Assembly: GCF_040838345.1 (NCBI RefSeq)
Contig: NZ_JBAKFF010000001.1
Span: 930,001-994,000, forward strand
DNA from: Spiribacter sp. 1M189
Lineage (GTDB): Bacteria; Pseudomonadota; Gammaproteobacteria; Nitrococcales; Nitrococcaceae
Direction: 5' to 3'
DNA: 64,000 bases
Part shown: positions 8,628 to 18,688 of the stretch, one piece after another
How positions within the stretch are numbered: the stretch's first letter is position 1
How the letters are laid out: each line of letters starts with the position of its first letter
Position numbers and translations under genes: made by a program
Notes under the pieces: generated by a model
Seen by the model: the letters and a program-made list of their open reading frames with translations, nothing else
The model's database searches: none
Told to the model about the DNA's origin: nothing

Positions 8628-8790
8628 CTTGGCGCCGCGATCCTGACCGGAACGCCATGCCCCTTAGCCCTTAATTCGAACTTCACCTATAAGGTATACG
8701 GCAATCAACCTGGGCAGCCAGGAGATGCCCCTGAAAACCCCGTCCTTTCGATCGGTCAGCTTTTGTGTGTTTTGTTCGCTGTGCGACTTT

Positions 8791-8819
8791 TTGGGCCTTC
8801 GCTATATGCGAAAGCCCAA
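8791..8819. repeat. Inverted repeat downstream of merR
   Basis: TTGGGC-C-TTCGC pairs with GCGAA-A-GCCCAA around a TATAT loop, giving an 11-bp stem with one mismatch. On the minus strand it lies 43 bases after the merR stop, where a terminator would be expected, but no T-tract follows on either strand. It may be a 3' end stabiliser or a Rho-dependent pause; the function is open. Confidence 0.4.
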
Positions 8820-8861
8820 TTAACTAACAGCTGAGACGCTTTGGGATTGCTTACGGTGCTT

Positions 8862-9218
8862 TCAGCGCTTGAGCTCGGCGAGGACTGCTTCGAGTTCGCT
8901 GCGCATCTGACGGATCACCTGCTGGCGCTGGTTGGCGTCGTCCTTGGCCGTTTCGCCGGAGAGCTGCTGGCGGGCACCGCCAATGGTAAAGCCCTGCTGA
9001 TAGAGCAGACCCCGGATCTGACGAATGAGAATGACGTCCTGACGCTGGTAATAGCGCCGGTTGCCGCGCCGCTTGACGGGATTGAGCTGCGGGAACTCCT
9101 GCTCCCAGTAGCGCAGCACATGGGGTTTGACCGCGCACAGCTCACTGACCTCACCGATGGTGAAGTAGCGTTTCGCCGGGATCGGCGGCAGCTCGTCGTT
9201 ACTGCTCGCGTCCAGCAT
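8862..9218 (-). CDS. MerR-family transcriptional regulator (pheT-ihfA-linked type)
   Basis: The 118-residue protein starts with a MerR helix-turn-helix: [25 protein letters not shown] followed by the wing [17 protein letters not shown], shown here as adjoining pieces. The C-terminal part is a helix (LAELKR end) suitable for dimerisation. There is no obvious metal-binding Cys pattern. In many gammaproteobacteria this small MerR protein follows ihfA; its target is not known to me. ATG 9218 overlaps the ihfA stop by 20 bases and follows GGAGG closely, indicating co-translation. Confidence 0.88.
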   Translation of the reverse strand: MLDASSNDELPPIPAKRYFTIGEVSELCAVKPHVLRYWEQEFPQLNPVKRRGNRRYYQRQDVILIRQIRGLLYQQGFTIGGARQQLSGETAKDDANQRQQVIRQMRSELEAVLAELKR

Positions 9219-9498
9219 AGGCCTCCACCCTCGATTTCAGTTTCTGCCCAGGCCGGAAGGTCACCACCCGCCGCGCAGAGATGGGGATCTCCTCGCCGGT
9301 CTTTGGGTTGCGTCCCGGGCGTTCATTCTTATCCCGCAGATCGAAGTTACCGAATCCGGAAAGCTTGACCGGCGTGCCATCCTCGAGGGCGCTCCGGATT
9401 TCCTCGAAGAAGCTCTCGACAAGTTCCTTGGCCTCACGCTTGTTCAGACCGACTTCTTCGAAAAGCCGCTCGGCCATATCGGCCTTGGTCAACGCCAT
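9199..9498 (-). CDS. ihfA: Integration host factor subunit alpha
   Basis: The 99-residue protein has the complete DNABII/HU-IHF fold. It begins [17 protein letters not shown] and carries [21 protein letters not shown], the beta-arm region with the DNA-intercalating Pro, ending in a KLKSRVE helix. IHF is a heterodimer with the ihfB product encoded at 60048-59743 in this window; it bends DNA sharply for promoter architecture, replication and recombination. It lies seven bases after pheT with a GAGGGAG ribosome-binding site. Confidence 0.98.
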   Translation of the reverse strand: MALTKADMAERLFEEVGLNKREAKELVESFFEEIRSALEDGTPVKLSGFGNFDLRDKNERPGRNPKTGEEIPISARRVVTFRPGQKLKSRVEAYAGREQ

Positions 9499-9505
9499 TC
9501 GTGCC

Positions 9506-11884
9506 CTACTCCCTCAATTCCGCACCGAGCGACTCGCCCAGTGCGCGAATAACGTCCTGCTGGATGCGATCAACTTCTTCATCGGTAAGAGTGCGGGAAT
9601 AATCCTGCACAATCAATCCCATGGCGAGACTTTTACACCCGTCTTGGACGCCCTTGCCCCGATAGACGTCAAAAAGCTGCAGCGACTGCAGCGACTGCCC
9701 GGCGGCTTTACTGATGCACTCACGCACCGATTCCGCCGTCACCGACTCGGCCACGACCACGGCGAGGTCCCGCCGGATGGCCGGATAGCGCGAGATCGGC
9801 TGGAATGCCGGCAGGGATCGATCCTGGAAGGCGGACTGCTCCAGCTCGAAGAGGTAGACCCCCTTGTCGAGATCCAGATCACGCGCCTGTTGCGGGTGCA
9901 GCGCCCCGACCCAGCCGATTGGCCGGTCATCGAGATAGACCCGCGCCGCCTGCCCCGGATGTAATGCCGGATGGCTCTCCGGCCTGAAGTGGCACCGCCG
10001 CTGGGGTGAGGCGAGCGTGATAAGCGCCTCGACATCGCCCTTGATATCGAAAAAGTCGACCGGCCGACTGGCATCGGCCCAGTGCTGGACATGCGCGGAG
10101 CCGGTCACCACACCGGCAACAACCGGCGTCTGCTCCAGATCTTCAAGCGTGCCACGGAAACGCAGCCCGGCCTCGAACAGCCGGACACGGGCCATCTGCC
10201 GATTTTGATTGTGAATGACCGCGCCAATCAGCCCGGGCCAGAGGGAACTGCGCATCACGCCCATGTCGCTCGATAGCGGGTTGGCCAGCGCGAGCGGCGT
10301 GTGTTCCGGATCCAGCGCCGACTGCAACCCCTCGGAGACGAAGCTGTAGGTGATGGCCTCCTGGTAACCGCGGTCCACCAGCAGCGAACGGATCCGAGCC
10401 AGCGTCACCCGCGACTCGGATTCCGGCGGAATACTCGCGGGCAGCGCCGTGCGTCGCGACGGAAGGCGGTCGTAGCCATGGATACGGGCGATTTCCTCGA
10501 TGAGATCCACCTCGCGGGCAATATCGAAGCGCCAGCTCGGTGCAACGATTTCCCAGTGCTCGCCCTTCTCCTCAGGCACCATGCCAAGGCGGGTAAGCGT
10601 CTCGCGCATCGCCTCCTCATCGATCGCCGTGCCGAGCAGCGCATTGACGCGCGTCGGGCGGACTGTCACCCGCCGCTCCTGCGGCAGATGCACCGCGTCC
10701 ACGGCCTCCGTCACCGGACCGGGTTCTCCCCCTGCATGGGCCAGCAGCAGCGCCGTCGCACGCTCCATCGCCTCGCGACAACGCTCGGGATCAACGCCCC
10801 GCTCGAAGCGATGGGAAGAGTCCGTATGCAGCCCGTATTCCCGGGCCCGTCCGGCGATGGCCGCCGGCGCGAAGAAAGCGGCCTCGAGGAAGATATCGGT
10901 CGTGCCGTCACTGACCGCCGTCGCCTGGCCACCCATCACGCCAGCCAGCGCCACCGGCTTTTGCTCATCGGCGATCACCAGCGTGTCCGCGCCCAGCGAG
11001 ACGGTGTCGCCATTGAGCAACTCAAGACGCTCGCCGGGTCGTGCCTGCCGGACCCGTATACCGCCAACGAGCATCGCCAGATCAAAGGCATGCATGGGCT
11101 GTCCCAGCTCAAGCATGAGGTAATTGGTGATGTCGACCACGATCCCCAGCGGCCGAATGCCCGCCCGGCGCAGGCGCTCAGCGAGCCAGGTAGGGGTCGG
11201 CGCCTGGGTGTTGACGCCATGAACCACCCGGCCGCAGTACCGCGGGCAGTCCGCCGGGCTTTCCAGCGTCACCCCGAGGGTCGCCTCGGTGGTGGCAGGA
11301 ACCTCCTCGATCGCGGGCACGGCCACCGGATTGCGCGTGAGCACGCCGACCTCGCGGGCAACGCCGGCCATGCTCAGGCAGTCGCTGCGGTTGGGCGTGA
11401 GCTCCACCTCGATCACCGGATCGTCCAGATCCAGCCAGTCGCGAAGATCCGCGCCGACCGGGGCCTCGGCGGGAAGCGCCATGAGCCCGGCGCTTTCCTC
11501 CGAAAGCCCCAGCTCCCGCGCCGCGCAGAGCATGCCGAAGGACTTGATACCCCGCAGCTTGGCCGCCTTGATCTTCATGGCCTCGGGCAGCCGGGCCCCG
11601 ACCCGGGCAAAGGGCGCCTTCAGCCCAGCGACGGCGTTCGGTGCGCCACAGACAACGGTTTTCGGTTCATCGGTACCATCGTTCACCTGGCAGACCCGCA
11701 GGCGCTCGGCGTCGGGATGCTGTTCGCATTCGGTGATCTCACCGACGACAACATCGCTGAACGCCGGTGCCGCCGTTTCGACGGCATCCACCTCGAGGCC
11801 TGCCATCGTGAGCCGTTCAGCCAATTCTGAAGTGGCCTCCGGGACCGCCACCCATTCACGTAACCAATGTTCGCTGATTCTCAT
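9506..11884 (-). CDS. pheT: Phenylalanyl-tRNA synthetase beta subunit
   Basis: The 792-residue length matches bacterial PheT. The N-terminal tRNA-binding (EMAP-like) domain shows [15 protein letters not shown]. The B3/B4 editing region and B5 domain follow, with [12 protein letters not shown] and [16 protein letters not shown], and the C-terminal anticodon-binding ferredoxin-like domain ends the protein ([14 protein letters not shown]). It forms the alpha2-beta2 enzyme with PheS, charging tRNA-Phe in the cytosol. ATG 11884 follows an AGGAG site nine bases after the pheS stop. Confidence 0.98.
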   Translation of the reverse strand: MRISEHWLREWVAVPEATSELAERLTMAGLEVDAVETAAPAFSDVVVGEITECEQHPDAERLRVCQVNDGTDEPKTVVCGAPNAVAGLKAPFARVGARLPEAMKIKAAKLRGIKSFGMLCAARELGLSEESAGLMALPAEAPVGADLRDWLDLDDPVIEVELTPNRSDCLSMAGVAREVGVLTRNPVAVPAIEEVPATTEATLGVTLESPADCPRYCGRVVHGVNTQAPTPTWLAERLRRAGIRPLGIVVDITNYLMLELGQPMHAFDLAMLVGGIRVRQARPGERLELLNGDTVSLGADTLVIADEQKPVALAGVMGGQATAVSDGTTDIFLEAAFFAPAAIAGRAREYGLHTDSSHRFERGVDPERCREAMERATALLLAHAGGEPGPVTEAVDAVHLPQERRVTVRPTRVNALLGTAIDEEAMRETLTRLGMVPEEKGEHWEIVAPSWRFDIAREVDLIEEIARIHGYDRLPSRRTALPASIPPESESRVTLARIRSLLVDRGYQEAITYSFVSEGLQSALDPEHTPLALANPLSSDMGVMRSSLWPGLIGAVIHNQNRQMARVRLFEAGLRFRGTLEDLEQTPVVAGVVTGSAHVQHWADASRPVDFFDIKGDVEALITLASPQRRCHFRPESHPALHPGQAARVYLDDRPIGWVGALHPQQARDLDLDKGVYLFELEQSAFQDRSLPAFQPISRYPAIRRDLAVVVAESVTAESVRECISKAAGQSLQSLQLFDVYRGKGVQDGCKSLAMGLIVQDYSRTLTDEEVDRIQQDVIRALGESLGAELRE

Positions 11885-11893
11885 GCAGCGCTC

Positions 11894-12916
<1,023 letters not shown>

Positions 12917-12933
12917 TCATCCCGTCTGGAGAC

Positions 12934-12964
12934 AAAAAAAGGGGGAAGACAGCGGCCTTCCCCC
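12934..12964 (-). terminator. Rho-independent terminator/attenuator between rplT and pheS
   Basis: On the minus strand an eight-base-pair stem GGGGGAAG/CTTCCCCC with an eight-base loop is followed directly by seven T residues. It lies 24 bases after the rplT stop and 21 bases before the pheS start. In E. coli a comparable position holds the pheM attenuator; here no pheM-like peptide is seen, so it may be a constitutive partial terminator that sets the ribosomal protein:synthetase ratio. Confidence 0.88.
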
Positions 12965-12988
12965 GGCTGGCCGTCCCTGCCGGGACAA

Positions 12989-13345
12989 TCAGGCCAGCGC
13001 CGCCTTGGCGCGCTCGGCGAGCGCAGCAAAACCGGCCTCATCGTGCACGGCCATATCGGCGAGCACCTTGCGATCGATCTCGATCTCAGCCTGCTTGAGG
13101 CCGTTCATGAGCCGGCTGTAGGAAAGCCCGTTCGTGCGGGCGGCCGCGTTGATGCGCTGGATCCACAGCGCGCGGAATTCGCGCTTGCGTACCCGGCGAT
13201 CCCGGTAGGCGTACTGGCCGGCCTTAATGACCGCCTGGTTGGCTACCTTGAACGTCTTCCGACGCGCACCGTAATAGCCTTTCGCCTTGCCGAGGACCTT
13301 CTTGTGGCGGCGGCGTGCAATGACGCCACGCTTTACTCTGGCCAT
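12989..13345 (-). CDS. rplT: 50S ribosomal protein L20
   Basis: The 118-residue basic protein begins [18 protein letters not shown] and contains [20 protein letters not shown], both diagnostic for L20. L20 binds 23S rRNA early in 50S assembly and, in E. coli, also represses its own operon by binding the leader before rpmI. An AGAGGA ribosome-binding site precedes the ATG, 29 bases after rpmI. Confidence 0.99.
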   Translation of the reverse strand: MARVKRGVIARRRHKKVLGKAKGYYGARRKTFKVANQAVIKAGQYAYRDRRVRKREFRALWIQRINAAARTNGLSYSRLMNGLKQAEIEIDRKVLADMAVHDEAGFAALAERAKAALA

Positions 13346-13374
13346 CTTCCGAATCCTCTCTGTTCAGTATGATT

Positions 13375-13572
13375 TCAAACGTATGGCAGCAGCCGCCGGA
13401 TGGCCGGCGTGTCCTGCTCCGATACCAGCGTGGTGGCACGCAGCTTCGCCTTCCGCTTCGCATCCTTTTTGGTGAGGATGTGATTGTGGAAAGCATGCGC
13501 CCGCTTGTATCGACCGCTCGCGGTCTTGCGGAAACGCTTGGCGGCGCCACGGTTCGTCTTGATCTTAGGCAT
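13375..13572 (-). CDS. rpmI: 50S ribosomal protein L35
   Basis: The 65-residue protein begins [17 protein letters not shown] and contains [14 protein letters not shown], diagnostic for L35. The start at 13572 is chosen over an in-frame extension to 13626 because the protein begins with the invariant MPKIKT. A GGAGAAA ribosome-binding site lies nine bases before the ATG. Confidence 0.98.
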   Translation of the reverse strand: MPKIKTNRGAAKRFRKTASGRYKRAHAFHNHILTKKDAKRKAKLRATTLVSEQDTPAIRRLLPYV

Positions 13573-13591
13573 GAACCGTTTCTCCGTTGCC

Positions 13592-13647
13592 ACAAACAAG
13601 AACTCCCGGCGGTGCCGGGAGATCACCCGATGGAGGCCGGAGCCTCC
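13592..13647 (-). promoter_or_regulatory. Two-hairpin leader between infC and rpmI
   Basis: On the minus strand, GGAGGC/GCCTCC (four-base loop, 13647-13632) starts two bases after the infC stop. A second stem CTCCCGGC/GCCGGGAG (three-base loop, 13621-13603) follows, then a T-rich run TTCTTGTTTGT. The second looks like a weak terminator. The pair sits where E. coli has the L20-binding operator controlling rpmI-rplT, so a similar autoregulatory leader is a reasonable inference. Confidence 0.5.
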
Positions 13648-13648
13648 G

Positions 13649-14209
13649 CTATTTCCCCTTCCGGGGAGACATCGTCATCACCATCAACCGGCCTTCCATT
13701 CGGGGGCGCTGATCAACGGTGGCATGATCCTCAAGGTCCTTCTCGACCCGCTCGAGCAGCTCGGCACCCAGCTCCTGATGGGCCATTTCACGGCCGCGGA
13801 ACCGCAGCGTGACCTTGACCTTGTCACCATCCTCCAGAAACTTTTTCAGGTTCCTGAGCTTGACGTCGTAGTCGCCCACGTCCGTTCCGGGCCGGAATTT
13901 CACTTCCTTGACCTGGATCTGCTTCTGCTTTTTCTTGGCGGCCTGCTGCTTCTTCGACTGCTCGAATTTCCATTTTCCGAAATCCATCACCCGGCAGACG
14001 GGCGGATCGGCGTTGGGATCGAGCTCCACGAGATCCAGATTCACGGTCTGTGCCCGCTGTACGGCTTCGGGCGTTTCGACGATGCCGACCTGTTCGCCGT
14101 TTTCGTCGATCAGGCGGACGCGGGGCACCTGGATGTCTTCGTTGATCCGCCGGTTCTCACCGGCGCCGGGCTGCTGGCGACGTGCCCCCGGCTTTCTGCG
14201 TATAGCGAT
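13649..14209 (-). CDS. infC: Translation initiation factor IF-3 with an AUC start codon
   Basis: The frame reads 186 residues from ATC at 14209. The N-terminal part ([19 protein letters not shown]) includes the conserved IF-3 start region that would be lost if translation began at the downstream GTG (14128). The linker and C-terminal domain follow, with [32 protein letters not shown] and [18 protein letters not shown] site in the end of thrS lies eight bases before the ATC, and no ATG/GTG/TTG fits. IF-3 rejects non-canonical starts, so a rare initiator on its own mRNA gives autoregulation; E. coli uses AUU. Confidence 0.9.
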   Translation of the reverse strand: MAIRRKPGARRQQPGAGENRRINEDIQVPRVRLIDENGEQVGIVETPEAVQRAQTVNLDLVELDPNADPPVCRVMDFGKWKFEQSKKQQAAKKKQKQIQVKEVKFRPGTDVGDYDVKLRNLKKFLEDGDKVKVTLRFRGREMAHQELGAELLERVEKDLEDHATVDQRPRMEGRLMVMTMSPRKGK

Positions 14210-14212
14210 GCT

Positions 14213-16138
14213 TCAGTCCTCCACAAGCGTTCGGCCCAGACGCGCCATCTCGCCATCCAGGCGTTCAGCGAATGCCTCAAGCGACATCGCGCCAAGGTCC
14301 TCGCCTGCCCGGGTGCGAACGGCGACCTGGCCCGATTCGCGCTCCTGATCTCCGACGACCACCATATACGGCACCCGTCGAATCGTATGTTCGCGAATCT
14401 TAAAGCCGATCTTCTCGTTCCTCAAGTCGCACTCGGCTCGAAATCCCCGCCCGGTCAGATGCTTCCGCACGCTCTCGGCATAATCGGACTGGCGATCAGT
14501 GATATTGACCACCTGCACCTGCACCGGCGCAAGCCAGACCGGCCAATCACCGCCATAGTGTTCGGTAAGTACACCGATGAAGCGCTCGAAGGATCCGAAA
14601 ATCGCCCGATGCAGCATCACTGGCACCGCGCGGTCACCCGCCTCGGTGACGTATTCGGCATCCAGTCGTCCGGGCATCGAGAAATCGACCTGCATGGTGC
14701 CGCACTGCCAGACCCGATTGAGGCAGTCGCGCATGGACAGCTCGATCTTAGGCCCGTAGAACGCGCCCTCACCCGGATTCAGCGTCCAGTCCATCCCCTT
14801 GGTCTCAAGTGCCTGCTCGAGCGACGCCTCGGCGCGATCCCAGAGCGCGTCCTCGCCGACACGTTTGTCCGGACGGGTTGACAACGCCACCTGGACATCA
14901 TCAAAGCCGAAGTCGCGATAGACACTGAAGGCCAGGTCGAGAAACGCGGCGACCTCGTTCTGGAGCTGATCCTCGGTGCAGAAGATGTGTGCATCGTCCT
15001 GGACGAAATTGCGCACACGCATCAGCCCGTGCAGCGTTCCCGACGGTTCGTTGCGGTGGCAGTTGCCGAACTCCGAGAGCCGTAGCGGCAGGTCGCGGTA
15101 ACTTTTCAGCCCCTGGTTGTACACCTGCACGTGGCAGGGGCAGTTCATGGGCTTGACCGCGTAGTCGCGATGTTCGGAGTGCGTCGTGAACATGTCCTCC
15201 CGGAACTTCTCCCAGTGGCCCGAACGCTCCCAGAGGCTGCGGTCAACCAGCTCCGGCGTGCGGATCTCCTGGTAGCCATGCGCCTCGAGCCGACCCCGCA
15301 GGTAGTCCTGGAGGATGGTGTAGACACGCCAGCCGTTGGGGTGCCAGAACACCATGCCGGGGGACTCGTCCTGGAGGTGGAACAGATCCTGGCTGCGGGC
15401 AATGCGGCGATGATCGCGCTTCTGCGCCTCTTCCAGGAATTTCATGTGCGCTTTGAGCGCCTTGCGGTCGGCAAACGCCGTGCCATAGACCCGCTGCAGC
15501 ATCTCGTTGTTCGCGTCGCCGCGCCAGTAGGCACCAGCCAGCTTGGTGAGCTTGAAGGCCTTCAGAAACCGCGTGTTGGGGACATGCGGCCCGAGGCACA
15601 TGTCGACGTATTCCTGGTGATGGTAGAGCGCCATGGCCTCGACGTCGGCGAGGTTCTCGACCAACTCGACTTTGTAGTTCTCGCCACGCTCGCGGAATAG
15701 CTGAAGGACCTCGTAGCGCGGCGTCACCTGCTTGATGACGTCGTACTCCTGATCAATCAGCTCGGCCATGCGCTGCTCGATCCGTTCCAGGTCCTCCGGA
15801 TGAAAGCCGTCGTCAAAACGGATGTCGTAGTAGAACCCGTCCTCGATGACCGGGCCGATGGCCATCTGTGCCTCGGGGTAAAGCTGCTTGACGGCCTGAC
15901 CGAGCAGGTGGCAGCACGAGTGCCGGATAATATCGACACCCTCGGGATCTTTGGGGGTAATGATCTGCAGCTCGGCATCCGCCTCGATCAGATCACAGGC
16001 ATCGACCAGCTCGCCATTGACCCGTCCGGCAACCGTTGCCTTGGCCAGGCCGGGGCCGATGTCACGGGCAATATCGAGAACGGAGACCGCCTCAGCATAG
16101 TCACGCTGACTGCCGTCGGGAAGGGTTATCTGGGGCAT
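14213..16138 (-). CDS. thrS: Threonyl-tRNA synthetase
   Basis: The 641-residue protein begins with a TGS domain ([14 protein letters not shown]). The editing domain has [13 protein letters not shown] and the class II core has [12 protein letters not shown] (zinc Cys), [16 protein letters not shown]-like segments and [18 protein letters not shown]. The anticodon-binding domain ends the protein. The start at 16138 is preferred because the protein begins at the TGS domain and GTGGAG precedes the ATG; upstream in-frame codons run into the tRNA-Val region. It is the first protein gene of the thrS-infC-rpmI-rplT-pheST-ihfA-merR block. Confidence 0.98.
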   Translation of the reverse strand: MPQITLPDGSQRDYAEAVSVLDIARDIGPGLAKATVAGRVNGELVDACDLIEADAELQIITPKDPEGVDIIRHSCCHLLGQAVKQLYPEAQMAIGPVIEDGFYYDIRFDDGFHPEDLERIEQRMAELIDQEYDVIKQVTPRYEVLQLFRERGENYKVELVENLADVEAMALYHHQEYVDMCLGPHVPNTRFLKAFKLTKLAGAYWRGDANNEMLQRVYGTAFADRKALKAHMKFLEEAQKRDHRRIARSQDLFHLQDESPGMVFWHPNGWRVYTILQDYLRGRLEAHGYQEIRTPELVDRSLWERSGHWEKFREDMFTTHSEHRDYAVKPMNCPCHVQVYNQGLKSYRDLPLRLSEFGNCHRNEPSGTLHGLMRVRNFVQDDAHIFCTEDQLQNEVAAFLDLAFSVYRDFGFDDVQVALSTRPDKRVGEDALWDRAEASLEQALETKGMDWTLNPGEGAFYGPKIELSMRDCLNRVWQCGTMQVDFSMPGRLDAEYVTEAGDRAVPVMLHRAIFGSFERFIGVLTEHYGGDWPVWLAPVQVQVVNITDRQSDYAESVRKHLTGRGFRAECDLRNEKIGFKIREHTIRRVPYMVVVGDQERESGQVAVRTRAGEDLGAMSLEAFAERLDGEMARLGRTLVED

Positions 16139-16200
16139 CGAAAGGCTCCACAGTGGTGACCGATACCAGGGGCCACATGCATTTGTTCGCAGAAAAGGCG

Positions 16201-16277
16201 TGGTAGGCGCGAGTGGATTCGAACCACCGACCCCCACCATGTCAAGGTGGTGCTCTAACCAACTGAGCTACGCGCCT
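16201..16277 (-). tRNA. tRNA-Val (anticodon GAC)
   Basis: On the minus strand the acceptor stem AGGCGCG pairs with CGCGCCT, followed by discriminator A and encoded CCA. The anticodon stem CCACC/GGTGG encloses TTGACAT, giving GAC. The T-arm carries GGTTCGAATCC. It precedes thrS by 62 bases and may be transcribed with it. Confidence 0.97.
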
Positions 16278-16292
16278 GTCGTTGAGAGGGTA

Positions 16293-16321
16293 AGTATAGC
16301 GGGATTGGGCGGCGTTGCCAA
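16293..16321 (-). promoter_or_regulatory. Sigma-70 promoter of tRNA-Val
   Basis: On the minus strand TTGGCA (16321-16316) and TATACT (16298-16293) are separated by exactly 17 bases, each matching five of six consensus positions. The -10 ends 15 bases before the tRNA. The -35 box abuts the stop codon of the relE-type toxin gene. Confidence 0.75.
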
Positions 16322-16624
16322 TTAGCGGATCCCAAGCATGTATGCACGAAGCTGTCGCTCCTCCCGCATCACATAGAGGACCAGAACGTCGCTCTCACCC
16401 TCGCGATAAAAAATGCGACACGGTGGCACCACCAGTTCGCTGTATACCGAGTCAGGGAGCTCCGGAGGGATTCGCTCGGATTGAGGGAAGTCTCCCAAGC
16501 GCTTGGTCTTGTTGAACATTTCTTGGACCAAACGACTTGCGGCAGCAGGACTATCCAGGGCAATATACTCAGCGATGGCATCCAGCCCCTGAAGGGCAGG
16601 CTCCGTCCAGACTACTTCAGCCAT
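16322..16624 (-). CDS. RelE/ParE-family toxin
   Basis: The 100-residue protein has the small RelE/ParE fold pattern: TEPALQGLDAIAEYIALDSP at the N-terminus and VPPCRIFYREGESDVLVLYVMREER over the central strands, here named in part. It is the toxin of a type II module; family members either cleave mRNA on the ribosome or poison gyrase, and the sequence alone does not decide. Its ATG overlaps the end of the antitoxin gene by 13 bases, a usual arrangement for coupled synthesis. Confidence 0.88.
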   Translation of the reverse strand: MAEVVWTEPALQGLDAIAEYIALDSPAAASRLVQEMFNKTKRLGDFPQSERIPPELPDSVYSELVVPPCRIFYREGESDVLVLYVMREERQLRAYMLGIR

Positions 16625-16869
16625 TTAGCCATTTTTTCCGTGGCCTCACTCTGGCTGTACGTTCTTCCCTCAAGTACCGCACGCTCTCCCCTTGAGAGCC
16701 CCTCAAGCAGTTCCAGTCGGCGCTGCATGAACTCGTAATCCTGCACATCGACAAGGTACGCTGATGGCTGGCCGTGCTCGGTGATCAGGACCGGCTCTTT
16801 GGACCCGTGCAGCTCAGCCAGGATCTTTGTCGCTTGGCGCTTGAGGTTCGTAACAAGTTCAACTTTCAC
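16612..16869 (-). CDS. Phd/YefM-family antitoxin
   Basis: The 85-residue protein begins MKVELVTNLKRQATKILAEL and includes EPVLITEHGQPSAYLVDVQD, the typical Phd/YefM DNA-binding domain. The C-terminal part (YSQSEATEKMAKWLK) would wrap the toxin. Such antitoxins repress their own promoter, conditionally with the toxin; a palindrome overlapping the promoter lies directly upstream (16893-16914). Confidence 0.9.
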   Translation of the reverse strand: MKVELVTNLKRQATKILAELHGSKEPVLITEHGQPSAYLVDVQDYEFMQRRLELLEGLSRGERAVLEGRTYSQSEATEKMAKWLK

Positions 16870-16892
16870 GGGATGACCCTCAATCAGGCTAA

Positions 16893-16928
16893 AAGTGACA
16901 CTATAGTATCACTTCCCGGGCGGGACAA
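16893..16928 (-). promoter_or_regulatory. Promoter and palindromic operator of the Phd/RelE pair
   Basis: On the minus strand TTGTCC (16928-16923) and TATAGT (16905-16900) are 17 bases apart. A 22-base palindrome with one mismatched pair (AAGTGA-N-ACTATAGT-N-TCACTT, 16893-16914) covers the -10 box. This is the expected layout for antitoxin autorepression. Confidence 0.7.
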
Positions 16929-16960
16929 TCGGCCAATTTACTTGTCGCGACCGGCCAACA

Positions 16961-18688
16961 TCATTGCCGGCGGATAGCTTCAGAGAGCAGCCGCAGGCCG
17001 ACCTCACTGATCCGCTCATCGGATTCGCGGGCCCGCACGACGAGCTCGATGGGTCCGAGCGGCACACGATCGCCGATCTCCGGTCGCGGCAGCTTGCGTT
17101 GCATGTAATCGCCGACGCTAAGCCCCGCCCCGGCCGGGTCGATCACCGCACCATAGGCGTCCACCAGCGTGGCCACCGGCGCGGTGGGCGCAATGGCGAA
17201 GTCGCCGAAGGCCGCGCTATTGGTACGGCTCTCCTCTGCGGAGGCAGCGAACAAATGATCAAGCGCCGAGGCATAGCGCGGCGACATAAAGATGTAGACG
17301 TAATCATCGGGCTGCAGTCGCCCTGCCTTGCGGAAATGCATTGAGCGGCCTTCCCGCAGCACCAGCGCCGGCCGTGCCCATCGCGGCAGCCGGGCCCCAC
17401 CCACCACCGGGCTGCCTGGCATGACGTGGTAGACGACGAGTTCGTGATGGGCGCCACCCGGCAGTTCCAGCTCGATCTTCTCGACCGGCCCCAGGCGCTG
17501 CGGGACGATCATGCCGAGCCAGCGCGCCACCGGCTTGATCGTCCAGCCCTGCACGAGCATCGAGGTCAGCACCATGATGAACGCCGCGTTGAAGAAGAGC
17601 TGCGAGTTCTGAAGCCCGCCCAGGAAGGGCAGGATCGCGAGCAGAATCGACACCGCCCCGCGCAGCCCAACCCAAGAGATGAACGTCACCTCGCGCAGCG
17701 AAAACCGAAACGGCAACAGACACAGCCCCACCGTAAGCGGGCGAGCGACGAACATCAGGAAAAGGCCGAGGCCGACGGCCTGTATCGCGATATCGGGGAA
17801 TTCCGAAGGCGTCGCGAGGAGCCCGAGGACGAGGAACATCAGGATCTGGGCAAGCCAGGTCATCCCGTCCTGGAATCGCCGCAGCTCGGTTCGCTGGGGC
17901 ACCGCCCGGTTGCCAGCCACGAGCCCGGCGACATAAGCGGCGATGAACCCACTCCCACCCAACTGCGCGGTGGCGGCGAACACAAGCAGCGCACCCACCA
18001 GAACGAACACCGGATACACGCCGGCATCCAGCTCGATCGCGTTCATGAGCCGATGCAGCAGGTAGCCACCTCCCAACCCCAAAGCGATACCAAGCCCCAT
18101 CTGCAGGCCAAACCCGATGAGAAGCGAGGTGGTAAATCCGCCCAGTCCGCTTTGCTGCGCCACCAGCTCGACGAGCGTTGCCGCGAGGAAGATCGCGATG
18201 GGGTCATTGGAGCCTGACTCGACGCCCAACGTGCCCCGAACGCGGCTCCGCAGCGTAATACCGCCGGCCCGCAGCAAAAAGAAGACGGCTGCGGCATCCG
18301 TCGAGCTGATCAACGCACCGAGCAGCAGCGCCTGCGGCCAGGTGAGGTCAAACAGGCAATGGGCCGCCACCCCGAGCAGTCCCGTCGTCAGCACGACCCC
18401 CACCGTAGCCAGGGTGATGGCGGGAGCCGCAACCCGGCGAAAGGCCGCGATACGGGTACCAAAGCCTGCATCGAAAAGGATGACGGCAAGGGCGATACTG
18501 CCGATGAGATAGGCGCCCTGCTGATCATCATAGGCCAGCCCGAGGCCATCCTCGCCGGCGATCAGCCCGATCAGCAAAAAGACCAGCAGCAAGGGCGCGC
18601 CGAAGCGAAAGGCCAGCACACTGGTCAGGATGGACACCAGCACCAGCGACGCACCGATCAGGACGAGCGGTGCCAGCCAATCAATCAT
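16961..18688 (-). CDS. nhaP2: CPA1-family potassium/proton antiporter
   Basis: The 575-residue protein has about twelve membrane segments carrying the cation/proton antiporter core: LIGLIAGEDGLGL, ILFDAGFGT, SSTDAAAVFFLL and GVESGSNDPIAIFLA. A hydrophilic C-terminal region of about 180 residues has TrkA-C-like and CorC/HlyC-associated features (RVPLGPIELVVRAR). This architecture and length match NhaP2/CvrA, which exports K+ in exchange for protons. ATG 18688 is taken rather than the upstream TTG because GAGG is seven bases before it. A role in osmotic or pH balance would suit a halophile. Confidence 0.88.
   Translation of the reverse strand: MIDWLAPLVLIGASLVLVSILTSVLAFRFGAPLLLVFLLIGLIAGEDGLGLAYDDQQGAYLIGSIALAVILFDAGFGTRIAAFRRVAAPAITLATVGVVLTTGLLGVAAHCLFDLTWPQALLLGALISSTDAAAVFFLLRAGGITLRSRVRGTLGVESGSNDPIAIFLAATLVELVAQQSGLGGFTTSLLIGFGLQMGLGIALGLGGGYLLHRLMNAIELDAGVYPVFVLVGALLVFAATAQLGGSGFIAAYVAGLVAGNRAVPQRTELRRFQDGMTWLAQILMFLVLGLLATPSEFPDIAIQAVGLGLFLMFVARPLTVGLCLLPFRFSLREVTFISWVGLRGAVSILLAILPFLGGLQNSQLFFNAAFIMVLTSMLVQGWTIKPVARWLGMIVPQRLGPVEKIELELPGGAHHELVVYHVMPGSPVVGGARLPRWARPALVLREGRSMHFRKAGRLQPDDYVYIFMSPRYASALDHLFAASAEESRTNSAAFGDFAIAPTAPVATLVDAYGAVIDPAGAGLSVGDYMQRKLPRPEIGDRVPLGPIELVVRARESDERISEVGLRLLSEAIRRQ

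Noticed and set aside
1043-8861. Integrative element attached at tRNA-Pro
   Set aside because: No integrase or direct repeat of the tRNA end, and the extra genes lie on the 5' side of the tRNA rather than its 3' end.
10301-11830. 509-codon plus-strand frame opposite pheT
   Set aside because: Antisense to a certain pheT; Arg/His-rich translation with no recognisable motif.
13484-14881. 465-codon plus-strand frame across infC and thrS
   Set aside because: Lies over two essential genes on the opposite strand and has no coherent protein pattern.
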